Made by a program: the position numbers and the translations under genes. Below, piece by piece: positions 17,977-26,480 of a stretch of DNA of 37,409 nucleotides; position 1 is the stretch's first letter, and each line of letters begins with the position of its first letter. This DNA comes from Flavobacteriaceae bacterium (lineage in GTDB: Bacteria; Bacteroidota; Bacteroidia; Flavobacteriales; Flavobacteriaceae): NCBI GenBank assembly GCA_002862805.1, contig PKEA01000020.1, forward strand, positions 1-37,409, written 5' to 3'. The notes below the pieces were generated by a model. The model was given only the letters and a program-made list of their open reading frames with translations, ran no database searches and was not told where the DNA came from.

Positions 17977-20900
17977 TTATTGCTTATCAATCCATTTTTT
18001 AGCATTAACAAACGCTTCATGCCATGGAGAAACTTCATCTTTTTGACCTCTATCTGGATAATGTGCCCAGTTCCAAGGGAAAGTAGAACGTTCAATGTGT
18101 GGCATCATAACCAAATGTCTTCCAGTTGTATCACACATCATTGCGGTGTTATAATCTGAACCATTAGGATTGGCAGGATAAGAATCGTAACCGTATTTAC
18201 CTACAATGTTATACTTATCTTCACTGTAAGGTAAATTAAATTTTCCTTCACCATGAGAAACCCAAACACCTAATGTTGTTCCTTCTAAAGTAGAAAGCAT
18301 CACTGAATTGTTCTTTTGAACCGTTACTGAAGTAAAAATACTTTCGTGTTTGTTTGAATTATTATGAAGCATTTTTCCATGTACTTCATGTTCTGGATTA
18401 ATTAATTCTAATTCCATCCAAAGCTGACAACCGTTACAAATTCCAACAGAAAGAGTGTCTTCTCTTTTAAAGAAATTCTTTAAAGCCGTATTTGCTTTTT
18501 CGTTATATAAAAATGCTCCAGCCCAACCTTTAGCCGAACCTAATACATCTGAATTTGAAAATCCACCAACTGCTCCAATAAATTGAATGTCTTCTAATGT
18601 TTCACGACCCGAAATTAAATCGGTCATGTGAACATCTTTTACATCAAAACCTGCTAAATACATCGCATTTGCCATTTCACGTTCAGAATTACTTCCTTTT
18701 TCACGAATAATTGCCGCTTTTGGTCTTGGTTTTGAAGCATCAATAATAGGTGCTTTCCCTGTAAAATGTGTTGGGAAAGTATAACTTAAGGCTTGGTTTT
18801 TATAATTTTCAAAACGTTCTTTAGCTGTTCCGTTTTTAGATTGTTTAGAATCTAATAAGAATGATGTTTTAAACCAAATATCTCTGTATTTTGGAATATC
18901 TAATCCGCAAGGGCCAAAATCTAATCTTTCTTCCGTAGTTACAGTTCCTAATTTATAGAATGAAACATTATTTTCTTTTAATTTATTTTCTAAAACAGCA
19001 TCTTCTTTAGCTTGGAAAACAATTCCAATATTTTCAGCAAATAAATATTTAATAATATCTTTTTCTTCAAATACAGAGAAATCAATTTTAGCACCTAAAT
19101 TAACATCGGCAAAACACATTTCTAATAAAGTAGTAATTAATCCACCACTTCCTATATCATGTCCAGCTACAATTTGGCGGTCTTTTATTAATTCTTGAAT
19201 CGTATTAAAAGCATTTTTAAAGAAAGCAGCATCTTTAATTGTTGGAACATCGTTACCAACTTTATTCAATGTTTGTGCAAATGACGAACCACCTAATTTA
19301 AACTCATCTTGCGATAAATTTATATAATAAATAGAACCAGCCTCTTTTTGTAGAACAGGTTCCACAACTTTAGTAATATTGGTACAATTTCCAGCAGCAG
19401 AGATGATAACCGTTCCTGGCGCAATTACTTCTTCATTTGGATATTTTTGCTTCATAGATAGCGAATCTTTTCCTGTTGGAATATTGATTCCTAATTCTAA
19501 AGCAAAATCAGAACACCCTTTAACAGCTTGGTATAAACGTGCATCTTCACCTTCATTTTTACAAGCCCACATCCAGTTCGCTGAAAGTGAAATACCTTTT
19601 AAATTATCTTTAATTGGTGCCCAAATAATATTAGATAAAGCTTCTGCTATTGCAGTTCTACTTCCTGCAACGGGATCAACTAAAGCTGCAATTGGCGAGT
19701 GGCCAATTGAAGTAGCAATTCCTTCTTTACCGTTGTAATCTAGTGCCATAACACCAACATTATTTAAAGGCAATTGTAATGGTCCTGCACATTGTTGTTT
19801 GGCAACTTTACCACCAACACATCTATCTACTTTATTTGTTAACCAGTCTTTACAAGCTACAGCTTCTAATTGTAATACTTGCTCTAGATAAGTTGAAATA
19901 TTTTTTTTGTCGTATTCAAGGTCAGAATATTTCCTTTGAATAGATGAATCTGTCATTATTGTTTTTGGAGAACTTCCGAAGAAATCTTCTAAAGCATAAT
20001 CCATTGGTTTTGCGCCTGTAGTTTTTGATTCAAAAGCAAAACGATGATCGTTAGTAACATCACCAACTTCATACATTGGAGAACGCTCTCTGTCTGCAAT
20101 TCGTTGTAAAATGTCGATATCTTTTTTACCAATAACCAATCCCATTCTTTCTTGAGATTCGTTACCGATAATTTCTTTAGCGGAAAGAGTAGGGTCACCC
20201 ACGGGTAATTTATCTAAATCGATTAAACCTCCAGTTTCTTCTACAAGTTCAGTCAAACAATTTAAATGTCCGCCAGCACCATGATCGTGAATAGAAACAA
20301 TAGGATTATTATCGCTTTCTACTAAACCACGAATAGCATTAGCAGCACGTTTTTGCATTTCTGGATTAGAACGTTGAATGGCATTTAATTCAATTCCTGA
20401 ACTAAATTCACCGGTATCAGCAGATGAAACTGCAGCGCCACCCATTCCAATTCTATAATTTTCTCCACCAAGAATTACAATTTTATCTCCTTCTTGTGGT
20501 TTTTTCTTAATTGCTTGGTCTAATTTTCCGTAACCAATTCCACCTGCTTGCATGATTACTTTATCGTAACCAAGTTTACGAGCATCTTCTTCGTGTTCGA
20601 AGGTAAGGATTGAACCTGTAATTAACGGTTGACCGAATTTGTTTCCAAAATCGGAAGCTCCGTTTGAGGCTTTGATTAAGATATCCATTGGAGTTTGGTA
20701 CAACCATTTACGTTCCTCCATTGCGTTTTCCCATGGCTTGCCCTGAGCGTTGTCGAATGGGTCAGCTAAACGCGAATATGAAGTCATGTAAACTGCGGTT
20801 CCAGCTAAAGGTAAAGAACCTTGTCCACCTGCTAAACGATCGCGAATTTCTCCACCAGAACCCGTTGCGGCACCGTTAAAAGGCTCAACAGTTGTTGGGA

Positions 20901-21651
20901 AATTATGCGTTTCTGCTTTTAATGAAATTACCGAATCAAAGTCTTTCTTTTCGTAAAAATCAGGTTTGTCAGCGCTTTTAGGAGCAAATTGTTCTACTCT
21001 TGGTCCTTTTACAAAAGCTACATTATCTTTATAAGCAGAAACAATATCATTAGGATTGGTTTCTGATGTTTTTCTAATTAATTTAAATAAAGAAGTTGGC
21101 ATTTCTTCTCCATCAATTATAAATGTTCCGTTGAAGATTTTATGACGACAATGTTCTGAATTGGCCTGTGAGAAAGCAAATATTTCAGAATCGGTTAATT
21201 TTCTACCTAATTTGGTAGCTAAATTATTTAAATATTCTACTTCTTCATCATTTAAAGCTAAACCTTCAGATGTGTTGTAAGCTGCAATATCATCTATATC
21301 AAGAATTGCTTCTGGTTGCACATTAATCGTGTAAATATCCTGATTTAATTCAGTATATTTTTGAGAAATCATTGGGTCAAAATCTTTAAAATCTGCATTG
21401 CAAGGTTCAAATTCTTCAATTCTAATAATTCCAGAAATACCCATATTTTGAGTAATTTCAACAGCATTTGTACTCCAAGGCGTAATCATTGCTGCACGTG
21501 GTCCAACAAAAAAATCCGTAAGTACGGATTTTTCTATTTTATGAGCGCTGCCAAAAAGCCAATTTAATTTGTTGATGTCTTCTGCTGTAAATTCGTTTTG
21601 CGACTGAACTGCAAAAACCTTGTTGGTTTTGTTCCCGAAGAAATGAATCAT
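17977..21651 (-). CDS. purL: Phosphoribosylformylglycinamidine synthase (FGAM synthase)
   Basis: This is the large single-chain FGAM synthase (1224 residues from this start) of purine synthesis, converting FGAR and glutamine to FGAM. In order there is an N-terminal FGAR-binding part, a linker, two AIR-synthetase-like ATP/substrate domains (KAETHNFPTTVEPFNGAATGSGGEIRD, later GGSSFAQ), and a C-terminal glutaminase with Cys in VGICNGCQ and the His in SHGEGKF and PHIER. The ATG at 21651 is preferred because MIHFFGNKTN is the usual N terminus and the promoter box at 21688-21695 lies upstream of it. An extra stretch DPFDNAQGKP (about residues 297-304) is encoded by a palindromic repeat (20741-20761) and is probably an in-frame insertion. 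Confidence 0.96.
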   Translation of the reverse strand: MIHFFGNKTNKVFAVQSQNEFTAEDINKLNWLFGSAHKIEKSVLTDFFVGPRAAMITPWSTNAVEITQNMGISGIIRIEEFEPCNADFKDFDPMISQKYTELNQDIYTINVQPEAILDIDDIAAYNTSEGLALNDEEVEYLNNLATKLGRKLTDSEIFAFSQANSEHCRHKIFNGTFIIDGEEMPTSLFKLIRKTSETNPNDIVSAYKDNVAFVKGPRVEQFAPKSADKPDFYEKKDFDSVISLKAETHNFPTTVEPFNGAATGSGGEIRDRLAGGQGSLPLAGTAVYMTSYSRLADPFDNAQGKPWENAMEERKWLYQTPMDILIKASNGASDFGNKFGQPLITGSILTFEHEEDARKLGYDKVIMQAGGIGYGKLDQAIKKKPQEGDKIVILGGENYRIGMGGAAVSSADTGEFSSGIELNAIQRSNPEMQKRAANAIRGLVESDNNPIVSIHDHGAGGHLNCLTELVEETGGLIDLDKLPVGDPTLSAKEIIGNESQERMGLVIGKKDIDILQRIADRERSPMYEVGDVTNDHRFAFESKTTGAKPMDYALEDFFGSSPKTIMTDSSIQRKYSDLEYDKKNISTYLEQVLQLEAVACKDWLTNKVDRCVGGKVAKQQCAGPLQLPLNNVGVMALDYNGKEGIATSIGHSPIAALVDPVAGSRTAIAEALSNIIWAPIKDNLKGISLSANWMWACKNEGEDARLYQAVKGCSDFALELGINIPTGKDSLSMKQKYPNEEVIAPGTVIISAAGNCTNITKVVEPVLQKEAGSIYYINLSQDEFKLGGSSFAQTLNKVGNDVPTIKDAAFFKNAFNTIQELIKDRQIVAGHDIGSGGLITTLLEMCFADVNLGAKIDFSVFEEKDIIKYLFAENIGIVFQAKEDAVLENKLKENNVSFYKLGTVTTEERLDFGPCGLDIPKYRDIWFKTSFLLDSKQSKNGTAKERFENYKNQALSYTFPTHFTGKAPIIDASKPRPKAAIIREKGSNSEREMANAMYLAGFDVKDVHMTDLISGRETLEDIQFIGAVGGFSNSDVLGSAKGWAGAFLYNEKANTALKNFFKREDTLSVGICNGCQLWMELELINPEHEVHGKMLHNNSNKHESIFTSVTVQKNNSVMLSTLEGTTLGVWVSHGEGKFNLPYSEDKYNIVGKYGYDSYPANPNGSDYNTAMMCDTTGRHLVMMPHIERSTFPWNWAHYPDRGQKDEVSPWHEAFVNAKKWIDKQ
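20741..20761. repeat. Palindromic repeat inserted within purL
   Basis: CCCTGAGCGTTGTCGAATGGG is an imperfect palindrome of the kind (CTTCGAC-n-GCTCAGG) that recurs in Flavobacterium genomes. On the purL strand it encodes DPFDNAQGK between SRLA and PWENA. I infer that typical PurL lacks these residues; the frame is intact, so purL is likely functional. Confidence 0.65.
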
Positions 21652-21664
21652 TGTATGTAGTTGT

Positions 21665-21677
21665 TTTGTGTTGTTGT
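21665..21677 (-). promoter_or_regulatory. Leader motif ACAACAACACAAA (purL)
   Basis: Read on the minus strand, this is identical over 13 bases to the purC leader motif (8884-8896). It begins 10 bases after the -7 box of purL and ends 13 bases before the start codon. Confidence 0.5.
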
Positions 21678-21687
21678 TTATAAAGTG

Positions 21688-21718
21688 CAAATTTATTCTA
21701 AAAAAACTGAAGTTCAAA
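21688..21718 (-). promoter_or_regulatory. purL promoter
   Basis: On the minus strand TTTG (21718-21715), a 19-bp spacer, and TAAATTTG (21695-21688) form an exact match to the Bacteroidota promoter. This places the transcript start near 21680, downstream of the alternative in-frame start at 21717, and supports the ATG at 21651. Confidence 0.85.
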
Positions 21719-21743
21719 AAAAACTAACTAAACTTAATAACAA

Positions 21744-21775
21744 AAAAAACTGCCAATTGTTAATGACAGTTTTTA
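21744..21775 (-). terminator. Terminator after the DUF1579 gene
   Basis: AAAAACTG pairs with CAGTTTTT around a longer partly paired loop, directly downstream of the DUF1579 stop codon at 21781. The minus-strand T-run is clear but the stem is short. Confidence 0.7.
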
Positions 21776-21780
21776 CTTAA

Positions 21781-22422
21781 CTATTTTCTTCTTTTCGAAA
21801 GAATTTCCATGGTTTTAAATTCTTTGCCATCTGCATTGATGTCGAACATTTCCATTTTTTGATTGTCAACATCAATATAAGTAATTATCTCTTTTATCTT
21901 TTTTTCTTTACCAGTTACAGGATCAACCATTGCTCCGCTAAAAGTAATTGTTTTAGTTGCTTCGTCATAATGACCACGAGAAACTAACAAACCTGTTCCC
22001 ATATTATCAGCCCAAGTTGCAATATATTCTTTAGAAGCATTGTCATAAGCAGTCATACCACGGCCTTCGAAATCCATACCAAACATATTTCCTTTAAAAA
22101 CACCTTCCTGATACTTACCATCTAAAATCATTTTGTAAGTTGCCACAGAAGTAGCTTTTTGAGGTTCAGGGTTATCTGGCATCCAAAAAGTCATATCTGC
22201 ATCCCAAGTTCCTGTATCTTTTGCAAGCATTTCATGTGCTGCAGAAGGAGTTGCGTAATCTGCCCAAGCTTTTGCAACAGCTGCAGAGTCTGGAGTTACT
22301 TCGGCTATTTCGGTAGTCTCGGTTGTAACTTCTGGTGTAGTTGCTTCAACTTTTGCTTCTTCTTTTTTACAAGAAATAATACTCATAGATACTATAAGTA
22401 GTGATAAAGTTATTTTTTTCAT
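21781..22422 (-). CDS. DUF1579 family lipoprotein
   Basis: This protein has 213 residues from the ATG at 22422, chosen because MKKITLSLLIVSMSIISCKKEE is a proper lipoprotein signal with the lipobox Cys at residue 18 (ISC). A Glu/Thr-rich spacer is followed by the DUF1579 region (W..D..FWMPDNPEPQKATSVATYKMILDGKYQEGVF, with the tail KEIITYIDVDNQKMEM). The family's function is not known. It is downstream of the beta-helix lipoprotein gene with a 19-bp gap, so they are co-transcribed and probably both at the envelope. Confidence 0.85.
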   Translation of the reverse strand: MKKITLSLLIVSMSIISCKKEEAKVEATTPEVTTETTEIAEVTPDSAAVAKAWADYATPSAAHEMLAKDTGTWDADMTFWMPDNPEPQKATSVATYKMILDGKYQEGVFKGNMFGMDFEGRGMTAYDNASKEYIATWADNMGTGLLVSRGHYDEATKTITFSGAMVDPVTGKEKKIKEIITYIDVDNQKMEMFDINADGKEFKTMEILSKRRK

Positions 22423-22441
22423 ATTGGTTTGGTTTAAGTTA

Positions 22442-23974
22442 TTAATTTGGAAAAACAATGAAATTGTAAGCTCCAATGTCGTATCCATTAGTAATATTTC
22501 TAGGTTTGTCTAAAATATCATTAAAGGTAGAGTAGGTTGAATTAGCCATTCCTTTTGCAGCTGAATCTTCGCCAATAATTAGCTCATTACTATCTGTATT
22601 AAAAAAATCAGGTTTATTAATTGTAGAGTTTGTTGCTATAATACAATCTGTATAATTTGTTCCAGTAAATTGGTATTCAGGGTGAGTTGAAAATTGATTG
22701 CTAAAATCGGCAAACTTAATAAGACAATTATCAAATTGATATTCAAATGTAGAACCTTCTTTATTTAAAGAAAGAGCCAAATTTGTTGAACCATAAATTA
22801 TACAGTTTCTAAAATTGGCTTTCGTTAGTGCATAAATTGCACTTCCATCATAATCGTCAATTAATACAGCGGTTTGACTTGGGGTTGACCAATAATTAGC
22901 AAATGTGCAATGTGTAAATTCATATGAACCTCCAAAAGAACATGCCAAACTGGTTTCGCCACAATTGTTAATTGCAATGTTTCTTCCTGTTATATTTCCT
23001 GTTCGTGCTAATAAACCAACATTACTACAGTTATAAATTTGAACATTGGTTAAATCTAAAGTTGGAGTAGTAGTTCCGTCATTTCCAGAAACTAACATTC
23101 CAACAGTAGCATTTTTAATTGTTAAATTTGTAATTGAATTATTAGTACTTCCTTGAGTAAACCAAACGGTTCCCCATTGTCCTGGAACATCAGTATAAGA
23201 TGGTTCTAAACGATCACTTTCAAAAATCACTTCATTTTCTAAATCGTCAGTTAAAGAAGTTGTTCCGTTTACTTGTAAAGAAGCAGTATTTGCAACAATT
23301 ATTCCAGATTCGGCATGAAAATGTGCTCTAACTCCAGCGTCAACAATAAGCGTGCTTGCAGGCGGAACAGCTGCGTAGCCATAAATTACATAAGGTTTAG
23401 TGTTAGTCCAATGTAATTCATCTCCGTTTAGTGGGTCGGCAGGGTCAAGGTAAAATCCGTAAATTTCATCATCACCAATTGGTAATGTTTCGGTTGTGCC
23501 ATCACTTAATTTTTTTGGATATAAAAAAACAGCATCTTGAACTAAGGTTACTAATTCTACTTTCTGAAAATTTAAATCTGTTCCAAATTCAATATGGTCA
23601 GTATATAAAAAAGTAGTTTCGGAATTAACATAATCATTATAGTCAATAGTAGTTTCAATAAAAATGAACATACTATCTTTAGCAAGTAATTCAACGTTAT
23701 TAAATACTTTACCGGGCATTCCGTCAACCATTAATCGGTATTTAGAATTTTCTTTTTCGCCTAATTGAATATTAGGAATAGAAATGTTTTTATTACTTCT
23801 GTTATAAACTTTTAATGTATATGTTGAAGAACCTATATTGGTAAACACAGTATCTAAATAAACCGTGTCTTTTGAGAAACCTAGACGACCTGTACTAGGT
23901 TCAAAATCAAAATCAGAACGGCAAGAACATATGGTTAATATGACTAATGAACATAATAAAAGGTATTTTCTCAT
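22442..23974 (-). CDS. Lipoprotein with right-handed beta-helix repeats
   Basis: This 510-residue protein has a lipoprotein signal (MRKYLLLCSLVILTICSCRS, Cys at about 16-18). An N-terminal beta domain (SKDTVYLDTVFTNIGSSTYTLKVYNRSNKN, resembling proteins that flank beta-helix modules) is followed by a C-terminal region with repeated short strands typical of parallel beta-helix (SITNLTIKNATVGMLVSGN, LTNVQIYNCSNVGLLARTG, RNCIIYG). No enzymatic motif is apparent. It is the first gene of a pair with the DUF1579 lipoprotein and is divergent from menI over 114 bp. It is probably an outer-membrane-attached surface or periplasmic protein. The function is unknown. Confidence 0.83.
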   Translation of the reverse strand: MRKYLLLCSLVILTICSCRSDFDFEPSTGRLGFSKDTVYLDTVFTNIGSSTYTLKVYNRSNKNISIPNIQLGEKENSKYRLMVDGMPGKVFNNVELLAKDSMFIFIETTIDYNDYVNSETTFLYTDHIEFGTDLNFQKVELVTLVQDAVFLYPKKLSDGTTETLPIGDDEIYGFYLDPADPLNGDELHWTNTKPYVIYGYAAVPPASTLIVDAGVRAHFHAESGIIVANTASLQVNGTTSLTDDLENEVIFESDRLEPSYTDVPGQWGTVWFTQGSTNNSITNLTIKNATVGMLVSGNDGTTTPTLDLTNVQIYNCSNVGLLARTGNITGRNIAINNCGETSLACSFGGSYEFTHCTFANYWSTPSQTAVLIDDYDGSAIYALTKANFRNCIIYGSTNLALSLNKEGSTFEYQFDNCLIKFADFSNQFSTHPEYQFTGTNYTDCIIATNSTINKPDFFNTDSNELIIGEDSAAKGMANSTYSTFNDILDKPRNITNGYDIGAYNFIVFPN

Positions 23975-24088
23975 GTAATAAATCTTTTCGTAAATGTACT
24001 ATTTTTTGAAATATAAACGCTAAGATAAGTGTTTTTAGTATAGCTAAAAAACGTTTTGAAATTTGTATTTTTGCTTAAAATTGTACAA

Positions 24089-24517
24089 ATGGATAAAATT
24101 AAAACTTTAAAATTTTTTAACGATTGGTGTAAAAATACATTAATGGAAACTTTATCGATTGAATTTATTGATGTAGGAGAAGATTTTTTAACTGCAAAAA
24201 TGCCAGTTGATTCAAGAGTTCATCAACCTATGGGATTATTACACGGAGGAGCATCTGTAGCTTTAGCTGAAAGTGTTGGTAGTTCAGCAACAATGCTTTT
24301 TTTAGATCCAGAAAAATTTGAAGTCAGAGGAATTGAAATTAGTGCCAATCATTTAAAAAGTAAAAGAGCGGGAACTGTTTTTGCAACGGCTAAAATTATT
24401 CATAAAGGAAGAAGTTTGCATTTATGGGAAATAAGAATTGTAGACGAACAAGATCAACTAATTTCTTTGTGTAAATTGACCAATATGGTTTTACCTAAAA
24501 GAAAAGTAAATGATTAA
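24089..24517 (+). CDS. menI: Hotdog-fold thioesterase (MenI/YdiI type)
   Basis: This 142-residue protein (start ATG at 24089) has the PaaI/YdiI hotdog fold. The segment AKMPVDSRVHQPMGLLHGGASVALAESVGSSA closely follows E. coli YdiI, the 1,4-dihydroxy-2-naphthoyl-CoA thioesterase, with the catalytic Glu in ALAESVGS and HGG motif. A role as DHNA-CoA hydrolase of menaquinone synthesis is supported by menF directly downstream: its ATG overlaps the menI end by 8 bp. An upstream TTG (24056) could extend it by 11 residues, but that would precede the likely promoter box TATTTTTG (24066-24073). Confidence 0.9.
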   Translation: MDKIKTLKFFNDWCKNTLMETLSIEFIDVGEDFLTAKMPVDSRVHQPMGLLHGGASVALAESVGSSATMLFLDPEKFEVRGIEISANHLKSKRAGTVFATAKIIHKGRSLHLWEIRIVDEQDQLISLCKLTNMVLPKRKVND

Positions 24518-25574
24518 TTTATTTGAAAAAATAAAATCTCATAAAGCGCAAAATTTACCTTTTGTAATTTATTCTAAGCCAAATTCTGACAAAACTATTG
24601 GACTTTTTCAAAAGAATAATCAACTTTATAATTTAGATGATTTTCAAGCGAAAGGTTTTGTGTTTGCTCCATTTCATGATGATTTTATTCCTTTCATTCC
24701 AAAAGATTTTTCGGAAGTAATTTTAGAAGACAATAATTATTTAGAATTTAATTTAAAACAAACAACTATTTCTACTCAAGATGATTCATTTCAAAAAGAG
24801 CAATTTGAAAATTTAGTTGAAAAAGCTATTCAAAATATAAATTTAGGTTTAACTGAAAAAATTGTAGTTTCAAGAAAGGAGCCAGTTTCAATTGATTCAT
24901 TTGATATTGAATTTTCGTTCAAAAAAATGCTTTCTTCATACAAGTCGGCTTTTAAATATTGCTTTTTTCATCCTAAAGTTGGAATGTGGATGGGAGCTAC
25001 GCCAGAACAATTTCTTAAAATTGAAAATAATACGTTAAAAACAGTTGCTCTTGCTGGAACCAGGTTGTTTACTGAAAATGATAATTGGAGAGAAAAAGAA
25101 GTAAAAGAACAACAATTTGTAACTCATTTTATTGTTTCAAATATTGCAGAATATGTAAACAATGTTAAAGTATCAAAACCATATACCGTTACAGCGGGTA
25201 ATATTCAACATATTAAAACCGATATTGAAGCCAGACTTAACTCTGAAAATGATTTAGAAGGATTAATAAATAAAATGCACCCAACACCAGCTGTTTGTGG
25301 ACTTTCAAAAGATGTTGCTAAAGATTTTATTTTAAAAAATGAAAACTATAATCGAAAGTATTATAGTGGATTTCTTGGAGAATTGAATTTTTGTTTTGAA
25401 ACAAATCAATCGTTATTGTCTGATTTATTTGTAAATTTGAGATGTATGGAAGTAAATAATACAACTGCCGAAATTTATATAGGTTGCGGAATTACTAAAG
25501 ATAGTAATCCTGAAAAAGAGTATATTGAAACAAAAAATAAATCGGTAACGATGAAAAATATTTTAAATAAGTAA
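24510..25574 (+). CDS. menF: Isochorismate synthase
   Basis: This is a chorismate-utilising enzyme of 354 residues that converts chorismate to isochorismate for menaquinone (or a siderophore). The C-terminal chorismate-binding part carries GATPEQFLKI, LAGTR, HPTPAVCGLSKD and YYSGFLGE followed by CGI near the end. The N-terminal part is AT-rich, less conserved and shorter than in E. coli MenF. It overlaps menI by 8 bp and is followed 10 bp later by bshB1. The menI partner points to menaquinone over siderophore. Confidence 0.92.
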   Translation: MINLFEKIKSHKAQNLPFVIYSKPNSDKTIGLFQKNNQLYNLDDFQAKGFVFAPFHDDFIPFIPKDFSEVILEDNNYLEFNLKQTTISTQDDSFQKEQFENLVEKAIQNINLGLTEKIVVSRKEPVSIDSFDIEFSFKKMLSSYKSAFKYCFFHPKVGMWMGATPEQFLKIENNTLKTVALAGTRLFTENDNWREKEVKEQQFVTHFIVSNIAEYVNNVKVSKPYTVTAGNIQHIKTDIEARLNSENDLEGLINKMHPTPAVCGLSKDVAKDFILKNENYNRKYYSGFLGELNFCFETNQSLLSDLFVNLRCMEVNNTTAEIYIGCGITKDSNPEKEYIETKNKSVTMKNILNK

Positions 25575-25584
25575 TTATCTACAT

Positions 25585-26301
25585 ATGAAATTAGATATTT
25601 TAGCTTTTGGTGCACATCCAGATGATGTAGAGTTAGGTGCAGCCGGAACTATAGCAAAAGAAGTTTCCTTGGGTAAAAAAGTGGGTATTATAGATTTAAC
25701 TAGAGGAGAACTTGGAACTCGAGGAAGTGCAGAAATTAGAGATATTGAAGCTAAAAATGCTGCTGAAATATTGGGTGTTTCTATTCGTGAGAATTTACAA
25801 TTTAGAGATGGTTTTTTTATTAATGATGAAAAGCATCAACTCGAAATTATTAAAATGATTCGAAAATATAAGCCAGAAATTGTTTTATGTAATGCTATTG
25901 ATGATCGTCATATTGACCATGGAAAAGGAAGTAAGTTAGTTAGTGATGCTTGTTTTTTATCAGGATTATTAAAGATTGAAACTACTTTAGATGGAACAAA
26001 GCAGGAACATTGGCGACCAAAACACGTTTATCATTACATTCAATGGAAAAATATTGAACCTGACTTTGTTGTTGATGTAACTGGATTCATGGACAATAAA
26101 GTAAGTTCTGTATTAGCTTATAGTTCGCAGTTTTATGACCCAAAGTCTAATGAACCTATTACTCCAATTACTACTAAAAATTTCTTAGATTCTATTACCT
26201 ATCGTGCAGAAGATCTTGGAAGACTTGTTGGAGTAGATTTTGCAGAAGGTTTTACTACAGAAAGATATTTGGCAGTCAGTAGTTTAGATAATTTGAAGTA
26301 A
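25585..26301 (+). CDS. bshB1: Bacillithiol biosynthesis deacetylase BshB1
   Basis: This is a zinc-dependent deacetylase of the LmbE/PIG-L family. It removes the acetyl group of GlcNAc-malate to give GlcN-malate in bacillithiol synthesis. The 238-residue protein shows the zinc motif AHPDDVE (residues 10-16) and the second His in DRHIDHG. Other conserved parts are LTRGELGTRGS and FRDGFF. It is the third gene of menI-menF-bshB1 with 10 bp between menF and itself. The link between menaquinone and bacillithiol is not biochemical; the cluster may simply be one transcription unit. bshA and bshC are not in the window. Confidence 0.94.
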   Translation: MKLDILAFGAHPDDVELGAAGTIAKEVSLGKKVGIIDLTRGELGTRGSAEIRDIEAKNAAEILGVSIRENLQFRDGFFINDEKHQLEIIKMIRKYKPEIVLCNAIDDRHIDHGKGSKLVSDACFLSGLLKIETTLDGTKQEHWRPKHVYHYIQWKNIEPDFVVDVTGFMDNKVSSVLAYSSQFYDPKSNEPITPITTKNFLDSITYRAEDLGRLVGVDFAEGFTTERYLAVSSLDNLK

Positions 26302-26317
26302 TTTTTTTAAAAAAATG

Positions 26318-26348
26318 TTTGCAAAATAGAACTTTTGCCTTATATTTG
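26318..26348 (+). promoter_or_regulatory. tRNA-His promoter
   Basis: TTTG (26318-26321), a 19-bp spacer, and TATATTTG (26341-26348) match the Bacteroidota promoter exactly. The tRNA begins 17 bases after the -7 box. Confidence 0.9.
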
Positions 26349-26364
26349 CACCCGTTAAACAAAT

Positions 26365-26440
26365 GGTGATTGTAGCTCAGCTGGTTAGAGCATCGGTTTG
26401 TGGTACCGAGGGTCGCCGGTTCGAACCCGGTCATTCACCC
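26365..26440 (+). tRNA. tRNA-His (anticodon GTG)
   Basis: The cloverleaf is clear: D arm GCTC/GAGC, anticodon stem TCGGT/ACCGA with loop TTGTGGT (anticodon GTG), and T arm GCCGG/CCGGT with TTCGAAC loop. An additional G (26365) precedes the acceptor stem, as expected of tRNA-His, pairing with C73. The acceptor stem GTGATTG/CATTCAC has one T-T mismatch at position 5-68. CCA is not encoded. It is transcribed alone from its own promoter. Confidence 0.95.
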
Positions 26441-26451
26441 TAAATAACGCA

Positions 26452-26480
26452 AAAGCGCTGAATTTATTCAGCGCTTTTTT
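26452..26480. terminator. Terminator between tRNA-His and TauE-like gene
   Basis: AAAGCGCTGAA pairs with TTCAGCGCTTT around a 4-nt loop, and T-runs lie on both strands. It is used by the tRNA and by the convergent permease gene, whose stop codon region is at 26479. Confidence 0.93.
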
